The position numbers were made by a program, and so were the translations under genes. From Boesenbergia rotunda (lineage: Eukaryota > Streptophyta > Magnoliopsida > Zingiberales > Zingiberaceae), in NCBI GenBank assembly GCA_024364735.1, contig JAGFNQ010006396.1:71541-135540 (forward strand): DNA of 64,000 nucleotides. The letters run 5' to 3'. The first letter of the stretch is position 1. The number at the start of each line of letters is the position of its first letter. Below the pieces are notes generated by a model, which had not been told where the DNA came from, made no database searches, and worked only from the letters and a program-made list of their open reading frames with translations. Shown piece by piece: positions 21,137 through 31,811 of this stretch.

Positions 21137-22387
21137 TCACCTTGTGACGACAATATCACCTATTACTGTGGATCCCTGCAGAACATATAAACTGGCGGTT
21201 CTCCTTAGTCCCTTCATCACAACAAGAGACCCTTTACTGACCTTCACAGCTCCACCTTCACCAGTGTACTTGTATCCTTTAGAATCAAGAACACTAAAAA
21301 AGATCATATTTCTCTTCAAATCAGGAACGTGCCTCACATTACCAAGTCTCCGAATGGCACCATCAAACATCTTAATTTTGACCGTACCAATACCAGCAAT
21401 TCTGCAAGATGTATTATTGTCCATCAAAACGGCACAACTCGAAACCGTTTCATATGTTGAAAACCAGTCCCGATTGAGACACATATGAAACGTACAACCA
21501 GAATCAATAATCCATTCCTCACTCTTCTTCAAATCAGCATCAGAGGCAACGAGAAGTTCACCATCACTGTAATTTTCGGCAACATCAGCCTCACCAGACT
21601 TCTCTGATTGTTTTTCCTTCGAATTTTCACCTGCTCTTTTATTCTTATTCTGCAGCTTATAACATTCAGATTTGATGTGACCCTTCTTCTTGCAATAATT
21701 ACATATCTTATCGCTATTTCTGGATTTCGATCTGCCCCTGATATTACCATCAGAGTCTTCCTCCTGAGTCTTTCCTCGAATAATAAGACCCTCACTCTGA
21801 GTTTCAGATTCTTCGACAAGCTGTTTCATTTTCTCTTTTGAGAATAATGAATCATAATCTTCATTCAAAGTAAGAGTATCACGACTATATAAAATAGTAT
21901 CTCTAAAAGCCATATATGACGAGGGTAAAGAACACAGTAAGATCAATGCTAAATCTTCATCGTCATATTTGACCTCCAAAGCCTCTAAGTCAGAGACAAT
22001 TTCTTTAAACACGGTCAAGTGATCTCTTAATGATGTACCTTCTGCCATGCGATGAGAATACAAACGTTGTTTTAGACCCAGTTTGCTCGTAAGACTTTTT
22101 CTCATGTACAACTGCTCCAGTTTTAGCCATAGTGCAGCAGCAGATTTCTCCTTCAAAACATCCTGTAAAATCTCATTCGATAGGTGAAGGTAGATCTGAG
22201 ATAGAGCTTTTCGATCCTTACGTTCCTTTTCCTCCTTTGTCCATGTCGAGGGCATGTTGTCTATTCCGAACAGTGCGTCGTCTAAATCCAGATGCGCTAG
22301 CACCGCTCGCATCTTAACTTGCCACAGCGTAAACCTGGTGTTGCGATCCAAAAGCGGAATATCATACTTCATGCTTGCCGTTGTCAT
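21137..22387 (-). CDS. gag: Copia gag plus protease start, open frame of 416 aa
   Basis: Structural protein of a Ty1/copia element that packages element RNA into particles. Residues about 1-190 form the copia gag (UBN2-type) region (YDIPLLDRNTRFTLWQVKMR, LKLEQLYMRKSLTSKLGLKQ). A basic, Ser-rich linker follows, with a complete CCHC knuckle, CNYCKKKGHIKSEC, at 229-242. The protease core WIIDSGCTFHM has DSG at 295-297. The last part (about 340-405, ending LYVLQGSTVIGD) is the pre-integrase region, after which the frame stops. The Met is 47 nt inside the primer-site edge, as expected for gag. The absence of stops suggests recent activity or selection on gag. The element lacks integrase and reverse transcriptase. 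Confidence 0.9.
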   Translation of the reverse strand: MTTASMKYDIPLLDRNTRFTLWQVKMRAVLAHLDLDDALFGIDNMPSTWTKEEKERKDRKALSQIYLHLSNEILQDVLKEKSAAALWLKLEQLYMRKSLTSKLGLKQRLYSHRMAEGTSLRDHLTVFKEIVSDLEALEVKYDDEDLALILLCSLPSSYMAFRDTILYSRDTLTLNEDYDSLFSKEKMKQLVEESETQSEGLIIRGKTQEEDSDGNIRGRSKSRNSDKICNYCKKKGHIKSECYKLQNKNKRAGENSKEKQSEKSGEADVAENYSDGELLVASDADLKKSEEWIIDSGCTFHMCLNRDWFSTYETVSSCAVLMDNNTSCRIAGIGTVKIKMFDGAIRRLGNVRHVPDLKRNMIFFSVLDSKGYKYTGEGGAVKVSKGSLVVMKGLRRTASLYVLQGSTVIGDIVVTR

Positions 22388-22433
22388 TAATCTCGGTTGA
22401 AATCCTCAAAACCAACCTTGCTCTGATATCACT

Positions 22434-22845
22434 TGTTACGAGATTAGAACGGAAAAACGGCAACAAGAACAATAGAGAACACACCAGATTTACGTGGAAA
22501 ATCCTTGACGGGAAAAATCACGGGCAGAGGAGGAAAAAATTACTAAGAATGACAGAATACAAAGTCGGCAACTCTTATATCATAATAAAGTAAAGAGAAG
22601 TAGAGAAAAAGAGAGGTAGAGAAAAGAAAGAAGAGATAACCAAAAAGCTTTCTTAATTAATTGATTCAACTTGTCTATGAGATACATAATTTATAGGGAC
22701 CTTAGAATACTTAGTCAAATAAAAAATTAATAACAAAACTGTTAATTAACAGATTTATAAAGAATCTGTTAATTAACATATTAATAAGAAAATATCTAAT
22801 AAATATTAACGAATTAAACAGAATTCGGGTCACCAAATTCTAACA
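22434..22845 (-). repeat. 5' LTR of the gag-only copia (right in window)
   Basis: 412 bp. On the minus strand it is followed, just left of 22434, by the primer-binding site AGTGATATCAGAGC (22420-22433). Confidence 0.93.
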
Positions 22846-22850
22846 CAACC

Positions 22851-23520
22851 GTTGAAATTTGTGAACTTGTATCTATTTTTTTTACATTGTCACTATTTTA
22901 AAACTAATTTTAGTTTTAATTTCCGCTTGAATTTCACTATATTAGCTTTTAAGAAAAATATAAATTTACACATAAATTTTCTATAATTTTTTAATTTTAA
23001 CCCACTTGAAATGGACAATATCTGTTTCTACCACCACGAGCAAGTTACCTATTGCTTTCGTTGATAGCCAGATGACAAAAAGATGATCGGACGAAAATCT
23101 ATTTCAGAATTAATATGAAAAAGATAAATTATAAAAATTATTAATTTAAATATTATGATTAATACATGAAAAAAATAAAAATTAATTTTGTTAAATTTTA
23201 ATTTTCAAATTTTAAGATGTCAATATTGCACATGTTAATCATCCGTCCATGTCCCACAGACATGTTGACGTAATAGCCGATTTTGGTACTCTATAGATTC
23301 TCAGAGCATTTATTTTACGGGATTAATTAGCATAAAAAAATGATTAACGAAGTTTTTCCAACCTCGGACGATCGGCCCGGTCTCACGGAAGTTTTCCACC
23401 GCCCGGCAGGATAAATCGGAAAGCGCTTGTAGTGGACAATCTAGAAATCCAACGTCCCAGAGTTCGCGTCACATTTGGAGGAATTGCGAGATTAATTAGC
23501 ACCCTTAATTAAGGAGGTCT
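22851..23520. other. Gene-poor AT-rich spacer (copy 1) with a 169-bp segment missing from copy 2
   Basis: No gene seen. The 12-base repeat GATTAATTAGCA stands at 23321-23332 and 23490-23501. Copy 2 has one copy of it and lacks the 169 bp between, the signature of a deletion between short direct repeats. Confidence 0.75.
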
Positions 23521-23554
23521 TTCTGTATGGTAATTTGTCATCCTTTATCTAATT

Positions 23555-25145
23555 GTATGCCCAACCCTATCTCACCAGCGACACTGACGCCGCTGTCTCC
23601 ACCAGCACCCGAGGCTGCCAGAACAAGGACTTCGGCGAGACGCTCCGGTGGCGTCGACGCGTCGTGGCTCGAGTGTGAGATCTGGATGCTGGGCAAAGTG
23701 AAGAGCTACGTGGAAGATCAACTCCTAGGCTTCGCCTTGGTGCAGGGCCGTCTTTAGGCATAGGCCATTAAGACCTATGCCTAGGGTTTCAACTTTTATT
23801 GGGCCCATTATTTTTGATATATTAAACATATTTTTATTATATATTTTAAGGGAATGGAAAATAATAGGGCTTTGATAAAAAATTTACGTATCTCATTTTT
23901 AGTCAAACTATATATTTTATAAAAATCTTATTATTGTTCCGATGGATAGAGTCATAAGAGACTCTCTTTTTAATATTTTAAATTTAATTTTTATTACGTA
24001 TATTATATTATAAGATCTAATGTATTCATCTTCAATATCTTTCAACCCTAGCCTTCTCTTGTTACATTTATTTTTTGTTTGTGACGTTTTCTTTTCTGAT
24101 TGGTAAGAACATGAATTAAAAAAAAAATTATCCATGCAATGCAAAATAAAAACATTAGTTTTTTTCGAATTCCCCCTCTTCCCTTGACTAGCTTCCCCTC
24201 TTTGTACTTCTCTCGCTCGTTGATATTGGGAAAGAGAAATTACACCTAACGCTGTCACGTTGATCCGGTTGGTGCTACTATTCTCCTTGCTTGATTAAGT
24301 TCAAATGTTGAGGGATTCATCCATATTATGTTCGATTGAAATAGAGGATTTTATTATTTTTGAGCAATAGTGAATTAGATATCTTTACCATTTCACTTCC
24401 TTATAGATATTAAGTTTAGCTTTTATTTATATGTATTTACAGAAATAAATTTTTTGATTTTTCTTTCGTTTGTATTCTATCATTTACAACAATTTTGGTT
24501 TAAGTGATGAAAAATATGATTTATTTTTTCTTTTATTCTGTGCCTAAAATGACTTATTTAGTTCTTAATAAATGATAATGGTTGGTTTTGATCTCGTTAT
24601 AATTTTCATTTTCTAAGGATTATATTGAGTTATGTCATTTTGTATATATATTTTTTATTTATTTATTTATTTTGGTTTGCGGTGATGATGAGTTGAGGAT
24701 GGAAACATGATTTTTTCTATTATATATTGTTCCATTTCATTTATTCTTTTTGTAAGGGTTATTATTTTCGTCTTTCATTTGAGTAATTAGACTTTTTTTT
24801 ATCTTTCTTAGTTTTCAAACAATTCTGAATATATTTGTTTTTGACCAAGTCGATTGACACTTGTAAGTCCAAATGAAAAAGGAGTAGATTTTTTTTAAAA
24901 CAATGTTAATAACTTATTTTTTTCGCCTAGGGTCTTAAATAGGCTTGAGCCGGCCCTACCTTGGTGTGTCTCTTCTTGTCGATGACGGTGATTTTTTAAT
25001 GCAGGACTTCTCGCTCTCCTCCACCGATCCCTTCCACTCCTCTGCCTGTTTCATTCAACTCTCCCTCTCTTATGGCGGCGCTTCGCTGAAGGCAATGACC
25101 CTGCTGCCGGCAAACCTCCTTGCTCCAAGATGCGTCCTTCTCTGA
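23555..25145 (+). pseudogene. C2-domain protein fragment (copy 1), split by a hAT element
   Basis: In shifting frames the text reads YLTSDTDAAVSTSTRG, NKDFGETLRW, then LECEIWMLGKVKSYVEDQLLGFALV. After the hAT element (23743-24958) it resumes as VSLLVDDGDFLMQDFSLSSTDPFHSSACFIQLSLSYGGAS. This resembles the second half of a plant SRC2/C2-type calcium-lipid-binding domain, where LxCEIWM...YxEDQLLGFxxVPL and QDFSLSSTDLFHSPAGFVQLSLSY are typical. The upstream part of the gene is missing and one or two frameshifts occur, also in copy 2, so it was broken before the duplication. It is divergent from the SDR gene. Family recall only; an undetected intron is possible. Confidence 0.6.
23743..24958. mobile_element. 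Non-autonomous hAT element with 8-bp target duplication, copy 1 only
   Basis: 1216 bp. The left end is CAGGGCCGTC and the right end, read inward on the minus strand, is TAGGGCCGGCTCAAGCC. CCTTGGTG is duplicated at 23735-23742 and 24959-24966, the 8-bp size typical of hAT. Copy 2 has the uninterrupted site (CCTGGGTG). The interior is AT-rich with no transposase frame. Confidence 0.93.
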
Positions 25146-25173
25146 ATCAGCGAGCTCATGTGAGTATATTTAC

Positions 25174-25373
25174 TGTCGGGGTTGCAAGGTTGTAAATATA
25201 GTCCCACATCAAAAATACATGGGAAAGATTATAGATTTATAAGGAAAAAAAGATATCTCCATTAGCATGAGGCCTTTTGGGAGATCCCAAGAGCAAAACC
25301 ATGAAGGTTTAAGACCAAAGTGGACAATATCATACCATTATGGATATATCAAAAATTCCTTTCGGTTCTAACA
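25174..25373 (+). repeat. 5' LTR, family A (copy 1)
   Basis: TGTCGGGGTTGCAAGG...GGTTCTAACA, 200 bp, followed at 25376 by TAGTATCAGAGCC, a one-base variant of the initiator-Met-tRNA primer site. Same family as the TRIM LTRs at 4361 and 4862. Confidence 0.88.
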
Positions 25374-25399
25374 TTTAGTATCAGAGCCTAGCATCCACA

Positions 25400-26518
25400 A
25401 TTCCACAAAATGTTGGGTGTTCCACAACATGTTGTGAAAGAAAACAGCGGAGTGTCATTTTCCTATCCGAAGCTAAGCCCCCACAATTACACTGTGTAGG
25501 CAATAAAAGTAGAAGCAATTCTTGATTCCCAGGGAGTCTGCGAGATGGTGGAGCCAGTGGAAGAAGCCTAGGTGGATGCAAAGAAGGACAAAAAGGTACA
25601 TGCATACATCTTGCAGTGTGTCCCCGAAGACATCCTTCTTCAAATCACAAAAAAGAAGACGGCGAAAGAAATCTGGGGCAACCTCAAGATGAGGTACCTA
25701 GGCAGTGAATGGGTAAAGAAGCCTCATGTATCCGGATGAAGGAGATTGATACAATTGATGAGTTTGCTAGCAAACTCAGGGCTATGAGCAGCAAGTTCTC
25801 CACTCTTGGTGCCACGCTTGAAGATTCCTCTTTGGTAAAGAAGTTGTTGGATTCTGTCCCTGATAAATTCTTCCCTATTGTTGCAGGTATTGAGCAGTTC
25901 CACGACCTTGAGACTATACCATTTGAGGAGACTATAGGACGACTAAAGGCGTACGAGGAACGAACACTACGATTACGTGACAATACCAACGACACTGAAG
26001 GTGAGCTCCTACTTACTCATGCTGAATGGCAAATGCGATAAAAGGGGAGCAACGTGGACACTTCGTCAGGAGGCAAGGGGCGTGGGTCTAGCAGCCCTAG
26101 TCATGGCAAATGGTGTGGGCATGGGCGAGGGTGTGGTAGTGGTACGTAGCGCCAAGACAGTGCAGGAGGCACTAGCGGCGACAACAGTGGCACTTATGAC
26201 AAGAGTCATATAAAGTGTTTTAATTGTGAGAAAATGGGACATTATGAGTCCGAATGCTACAACAAGCATCGTGATAATGAGGCTCACCTCACTTACGCCA
26301 CCGATGAAGAGCCAACACTAATGATGAGTGTGTCCCACGAGGAGTCTCACGCTAGGCGTGAGCGGCAGGATATCATTCTGCTCAGTGAAGAAAGGTTTCT
26401 ACTGGAGATGTATCGCAGCGTTAAAAAAGGGTAAGATAAAGACGTCTGGTACCTTGACAACGGTGCTAACAACCACATGACTGGCCATCGCGAGAAGTTT
26501 CAAGAACTAGATGAAAAC
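25400..26518 (+). pseudogene. Copia gag and protease start (copy 1)
   Basis: Frames read NYTV, AIKVEAILDSQGV, KKTAKEIWGNLKMRYLGS, then ELEDSS-like gag text and a knuckle, CFNCEKMGHYESEC, near 26217-26258. After it come HTRRERQDIILLSEE-like text and the protease block WYLDNGANNHMTG near 26451. This is the Retrofit/Oryco style of copia, where LDNGASNHMTG is usual. Several stops and frameshifts make it non-functional. It is interrupted at 26518 by the solo LTR and continues at 28446. Confidence 0.82.
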
Positions 26519-28445
26519 TGTTAGGATGTATACTAAAAGTCTAGCTTTTGTATGAACATCTACATTTTGGAATAAGAATCACATGGTCATTGTTTGCTAT
26601 TGTCCTTTACTTTACATTGTAGATAACATAGTGTGTGGTGCCACATAGAAGATCATGTTATCAGCCCCTTGTAAAGTATAAGTAGTGGCTCACAACCGAG
26701 ATGGATTTGGATAAATCATCGGAATGGTTGTAGTGTAATTTGGTATTAGTCTATCTTGACTATAGAATTACACTAGTACACTTTGTGTGTATTGAGCAGG
26801 ACCGACTTAGAGGTTATTCAATTTATACTGACTATATAATTGAATCAGACCTCAGATATATATTATGATGTACATGCTCTTAATCCCGATATAATAACGG
26901 GCGCATGTACTTAATATCTATTTATTTGATTTACCAATGGGCGATATTTATTTGATAAATCAATATGCTCGGTAAATTGGGAAATAATATTATTTACATG
27001 GTGTGTCGTTGATTATAGAAGGAAACCATGTCCTAATGCGTTAGGATGATGATGTCCCATTGAGGAGCTCATAAAGTTCATCATGTAAATCCTGCAGATG
27101 AACTTGGTCCGATATGATGATAAGGTTGAGTGGTACTACTCATGGAGTTAGATATTAATTAATTAAATTGTCAGTAATTTAACTAATTAATGGACATGCG
27201 AGACCTTAAACACGGGGAGATTATGTACACATAATATGGTGGAGCCCATATTTATTTATGAGATTGGTGTGGTAGTTCAATGATAACCTTTTAGTGGATT
27301 GAGTTATCATTAATGGATCGGGCTTAGGATCCATTAGGAGACCAAAACCAACTCCTCCTCATGGTCCCTATTGTAGCCTATATATACCTCATGAGTCATG
27401 AAACCAAGACATCACAATAAAACCTAACCCTCTATTCTTTTCCTCTTTTGTTCTCTCTCTCTCCTAGGGTTGGGCGGCGCAAGGGAAGAGGTGAAGGAAG
27501 AAAGTGGGAGGTGGCTAAAGAAGAGAATTATTCTCTTCTCCTCTTCATCTTCTTCCTCTCTTCCGCTCTCATGCTCTCTTAGGCTTGCGGCTAGGTCAAG
27601 CAAAGGGAAGACTTCCTCTTCCTTTTGGCCGGCGGCGCAAGCACAAGGAGGGGATGGCCAGTCCAAGTTGGAGCAAGGGAGAGAGGCTTCTTCTTCTTCA
27701 TTCTTTTTCCTTCTCTTCTCCTTGGTGTGCAGCATCCTCTTGATGGGTGCGGCTAGGTCAAGGAGGAAGGGAGGGGCGGCGCATATAAAGAGGAGGAGAG
27801 TGGCCGGCGGTGCAAGGTGAAGAAGAAGAAGGAGAGAACATCTCCTTCTTTGGTTCTCTCTATCCTTGGTTGGCGCAAGCAAGGGAGGGAGAAGAAGGGT
27901 GGTTAGCTTAGGTCTTCTTCATCTTCTTCCTCTTCTTCTACTCTTCTTCCTTGGCTGGCACATCCTTGAAGGAGGAAGTTGGCCGGTGGCGTAAGGAGGA
28001 GGGGCTAGGTCTTGGTGGCCGGTGCAAGAAGAAGGAAGGAAGAAGGAGGCTTTGGTGGCTTCATTTCTTGGAAGACCGTCGCCCACACGACGTCCAAGAA
28101 GAGGATAGGAATACAGTAGAAGAACGCGAGGTAAACAAGAGGTATAAATCTTGTTTTGTTTCATTCTTGCATCTTAATTAATTGTATTCATGTTTATGTC
28201 ATGGATCCCGAAATCAAACACAAAAATCGATGATCAAATCATCGTCTATTCCACGACTAATCGATTAGAAGAGTTAGATTGCTTGAACAACAAATTTGTT
28301 TAAGCGATCGCTCAAATCGATTAGTACGATGATGAAAACGGTCGTTCAGAAAGGTTCTCTCCTTCCGGGTTGTTTCTAATTAATTAAAAATTTTAATCCG
28401 GGGACAGGGAGAGCAATCTAACCGAATGGGAAACCGAAACCAACA
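26519..28445 (+). repeat. Solo LTR nested in the copia (copy 1)
   Basis: Starts TGTTAGGATGTATAC and ends ACCAACA, with AAAC flanking at 26515-26518 and 28446-28449 (AAAAC if the LTR ends one base earlier). No primer site, purine tract or coding follows, so this is a solo LTR. A TATA box (CTATATATACC) near 27377 is followed by a long purine/pyrimidine-rich leader (27440-28130), whose ORFs are low-complexity artefacts. Copy 2 begins at 59380. Confidence 0.82.
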
Positions 28446-31400
28446 AAACCATCACTGGGAGGCTGAGGTTTGGCTATGGATCAACCATTGAGATCATGGG
28501 CAAGGGGACGGTTGTGTTCGAATACAAGAACGACGATTAGAAGGCTCTCCATGAGGTATACTACATTCCGAAACTTTGTAGTAATATCATAAGTCTTGGG
28601 CAATTGACAGAAACTGGGAATGAGGTGCACATGGAAGGAGATACCATGAAGGTGATTGATAGGAGCAGGAAGCTCTTGATGCTGGTAAAGCAAACACAAA
28701 ATTGCTTATACAAGATAACCTTGAAGACATTCAAGCAAGTCTGTCTCCTAGCAAGCCTAAAAGACCCAACCTGGTTGTGGCATGCAAGGCTCGGACAGGT
28801 CAATTTCCATGACTTGAAGTTGTTGGGGGAGAAGAAATTAGCGGTTGGTATGCCACTATTGCCCCAGCCGAACAAGCTTTGCAAGGTGTGCGTGATTGCC
28901 AAGCATGCAAGTTGTCATTCCCATACCAAGCAAACTTTAGAGTGGAGAAGCCATTAGAACTTCTCCATGCTGATATTTGCGGGCCAATCTCACCATGTAC
29001 ACTAGCTGGTAACAAGTATTTTCTTTTGGTTGTTGATGATTTCACAAGGTGGATGTGGGTGTTTGTATTGACATCAAAGAGTGATGCATTCCAAGCATTC
29101 AAGAAGTTCAAATCCTTGATGGAGAACAAGACTGAATACAAGATCAGAACACTCCAGATAGATCGGGGCGGCGAGTTTCTATCCACGGAGTTCACTCGGT
29201 TCTGTGAAAATGAAGGAATCGAGCGGCACCTCACGACTCCCTACACACCCCAACAGAATGGTGTAGTGGAGCGCCGTAATCGCATCGTGATGACCATGGC
29301 AAGATCTCTCCTTAAGGGTACACATATGCCGGTAAGGTTCTGGGGAAGCGGTTAGGCATGCTGTCTATCTGCTAAACCGTCTCCCAACTAAGGCGCTAGG
29401 AGAGCGTACCCCATTTGAAGCTTGGATGAGGAGAAAGCCACATCTCGCCCACTTGAGAGTGTTCGGTTGTGTTGGATATGTGAAAAACACAACCCCTCAC
29501 CTTAAGAAACTTGACGACAGAAGCTCACCCATGGTATACTTGGGTGTCGAGGAAGGCTGCAAAGCTCATCTCTATTTGATCCAAGGCATGACAAGCTACA
29601 AGTAAGTAGAGATGTAATGTTTCAAGAAAATTGTGAATAGGAATATAGGTGCCAATAATGAAGAAAACTTACCGGAGTTTAGGTGGTGGATGCATTCGAC
29701 ACCAACGAGGTGATTGTTGCAGCAGACATTGAGGTAGGGACGGAAGATGTCACACCACCAGCAACAGCTATGGTACCCATGCCAAGAGCGTCAAGTCCAT
29801 CTACACCACCATCGAACGCCCATGCAGCTACCTCGCCTCCTTTAACGAACACACCCGAGTCTCAAGAAAGGCCAGTCCGCTTTAGGTCCATTGTCGATAT
29901 CTATGCCAACACTGAGGAAGTGGTTGGTATTGACGAAGAAGAGAATGAGGCAATGCTAGTGATGTTTGAAGAGCCGACAAGTTAACAAGAGGCTGCAACT
30001 AAGGCTTGCTGGTACGAAGCAATGGAGGAAGAACTGAAATTTATTGAGATGAACAAGACCTGGACCCTAACTGAGTTCCCATTAGGCCACAAACCTATCG
30101 GTCTAAAGTGGGTGTTCAAATTAAAGAAATATTCAGCGGGGAAAGTCGTTAAGCATAAAGCAAGATTAGTGGCTAAAGGATATGTATAAAGACAAGGCAT
30201 CGACTTCGAAGAGGTGTTTTCACCTATCACGAGACTTGACACTGTCCGAGTCATTCTTGCACTTGTTGCAAATTAAAGCTGGGAGGTACACCATCTAGAT
30301 GTGAAGTCAACATTTCTTAACGGAGAGTTAGAAGAAGAAATATATGTCACTCAACCGGAAGGGTTTGAGATACAAAATCAGAAACATAAGGTGTATAGGT
30401 TGTCCAAGACCCTCTATGGACTGCGGTAAGCTCCAAGAGCTTGGAACATGCGACTGAGCAGGAGTCTGGAAGAGCTTGGCCTCAAAAAATATACTCAAGA
30501 ATATGCAATATATACAAGAGGTGAACGAGAAGCAAGTATACTTGTTGGAGTGAATGTCGACGATCTCATCGTGACAGGAAGTAGCATAGAAAAAATCAAC
30601 AAGTTCAAACAACAAATGATGGCAAAATTTGAGATGTGTGATTTGGGGCTTCTCTCTTACTACATAGGGATTGAAGTGGAGCAACAGAAGAGCCGAATTT
30701 TACTTAGATAATCAGCTTATGCCAAGAAAATTCTATCTCAGTTGAAAATGGCAGACTGCAATGCCACAAAGCATCCAATGGAACCCAAGACACAGCTGTA
30801 TAAAGACTTGAAAGGGACTCCAATTGATGCCACAGAGTATAGGCGCATCATTGGTTGTTTGAGATATTTATTACACACACGACCGGACCTATCATATTCT
30901 GTCGGAATGACGAGCAAATACATGGAGAGGCCTACAATCATGCATCAAAAGGTGGTCAAATAGATTGTCAGGTATTTGAAAGGTATAATCCATTATGGAC
31001 TTTCTTACATAAAGGGACCCTAGGAAGTTGGTGTATTCGGCTACTTGGACAGTGATTTAGCCAGCGATCTCGATGGAAGAAAAAGCACAAGTGTAATGAC
31101 TTTCTATTTTAATGAAAGTTGGGGTCCTAGAATTCACAGAAGCAGAAGATAGTGGCGCTTTCATCTTGTGAGGCAGAGTTCATGACATCCACAATTGCGG
31201 CCTGCCATGCCTTGTGGTTGAGGAGTGTTGCCAGTGAATTAACCGGTGTAAAGCCAAAGCTGATAACTTTGTTTGTTGACAACAAATCTGCCATATCTCT
31301 CATGAAGAATCTGGTATTCCATGGTCGAAGCAAGCACATAGATACAAGGTTTCATTTTATCAGAGAATGTGTTGAGAAGGGACAGATTGTGGTTGAATTC

Positions 31401-31520
31401 GTTAATATCGGAGAACAGCGAGCCGATGTATTAACTAAAGCATTGTCAGGAGTGAAGTTAGCTGTCATGCGACAACTACTCGACATCCGTGATTTACAGT
31501 CATGTCAGGATTAGGGGGAG
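28446..31520 (+). pseudogene. Copia pol remnant (integrase, reverse transcriptase, RNase H)
   Basis: The order is as expected for Ty1/copia. The pre-integrase region (GRLRFGYGSTIEI, NIISLGQLTETG, LWHARLGQVNFHDL) is followed by integrase with Asp in LLHADICGP, Asp in LQIDRGGEF and Glu in QQNGVVERRN (about 28965-29280). Reverse transcriptase follows (WVFKLKK, HKARLVAKGY, HLDVKSTFLNGELEEEIYV, VNVDDLIVTG near 30550). RNase H (LSSCEAEFMT, VDNKSAISLMKN, SKHIDTRFHFIRE) ends near 31514. Frameshift at about 29345 and stops near 30187, 30427, 30709 and 30961 inactivate it. Confidence 0.9.
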
Positions 31521-31523
31521 TAA

Positions 31524-31809
31524 TGTGAGAAAATAATTCAGACATTATCTGCACATTTTTTTGGATAGTTTTTATGACTTAGTCTTTAGTGTTAGCCTTT
31601 CCTATTTTTATGGGTCTTTGGTGTTAGCCTTTCCTATTTTATGGCTAAATTCTTATCACTTATGGTGTATATATACAATGTAAAAGTATGTAGAAGTCAT
31701 CTCATTTTTTTGTAAGAACTTTTTCCTAGTTATTTTCTCCTTGCCTTTCTTTCATCTTAGTGTGTGTGTGCTATCGGAAGTGCTACTCATTATTCTAAGC
31801 CAACCAACA
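31524..31809 (+). repeat. 3' LTR of the copia, unlike its 5' LTR
   Basis: TGTGAGAAAATAATTC...CCAACCAACA, 286 bp, directly after the purine tract TTAGGGGGAGTAA. A TATA-like TATATATACA lies near 31666. It has no visible similarity to 25174-25373. Confidence 0.8.
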
Positions 31810-31811
31810 TT

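Larger units (their letters stand above)
20449..22845 (-). mobile_element. Gag-only copia element (TR-GAG type), copy 1 only
   Basis: Complete 2397-bp LTR element with 412-bp LTRs (TGTTAGAATT...CTCGTAACA read on the minus strand). The CAACC target duplication is at 20444-20448 and 22846-22850. Copy 2 shows the unoccupied site with a single CAACC (57035-57039). On the minus strand the 5' LTR is followed by a primer site containing ATATCAGAGC, and a tract AAGGTGGAGATTG precedes the 3' LTR. Inside are gag, the protease start and a remnant of RNase H, while integrase and reverse transcriptase are deleted. It must depend on another element for movement. Confidence 0.95.
13529..27570. repeat. Segmental duplication, copy 1
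   Basis: Colinear with 50495-64000 over the whole shared length. Gene regions look about 99% identical by eye and retroelement-derived stretches about 98%. The left edge is sharp: GCAAATTTCAACAATTTTT at 13529 equals the bases right after the N at 50494. The right edge is not in the window, because copy 2 runs into the window end (base 64000 corresponds to about 27570). Copy-1-only insertions are at 20022-20390, 20449-22845 and 23743-24958. Confidence 0.95.
25174..31809 (+). mobile_element. Decayed copia element with non-matching LTRs and nested solo LTR
   Basis: It runs from a family-A LTR (25174-25373) through a primer site, gag, pol and a purine tract (TTAGGGGGAG, 31511-31520) to an LTR at 31524-31809. 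The pentamer TTTAC lies on both outer sides (25169-25173 and 31810-31814), as for a single insertion, yet the two LTRs share no visible homology. A 1.9-kb solo LTR (26519-28445) interrupts it. Coding parts are full of stops. The left third is shared with copy 2 (from 57978). Confidence 0.75.

Noticed and set aside
25174..25378. Family-A LTR at 25174 as a solo LTR with TTTAC/TTTAG target duplication
   Set aside because: The right flank begins the primer-binding site and gag of the element, and copy 2 has TTTGG there, so the near match is better explained by primer-site spacing; not fully excluded.
27424..28181. Frames of up to 152 aa on both strands
   Set aside because: Purine/pyrimidine-rich leader of the solo LTR; frames are open because of composition, and the region is inside an LTR.
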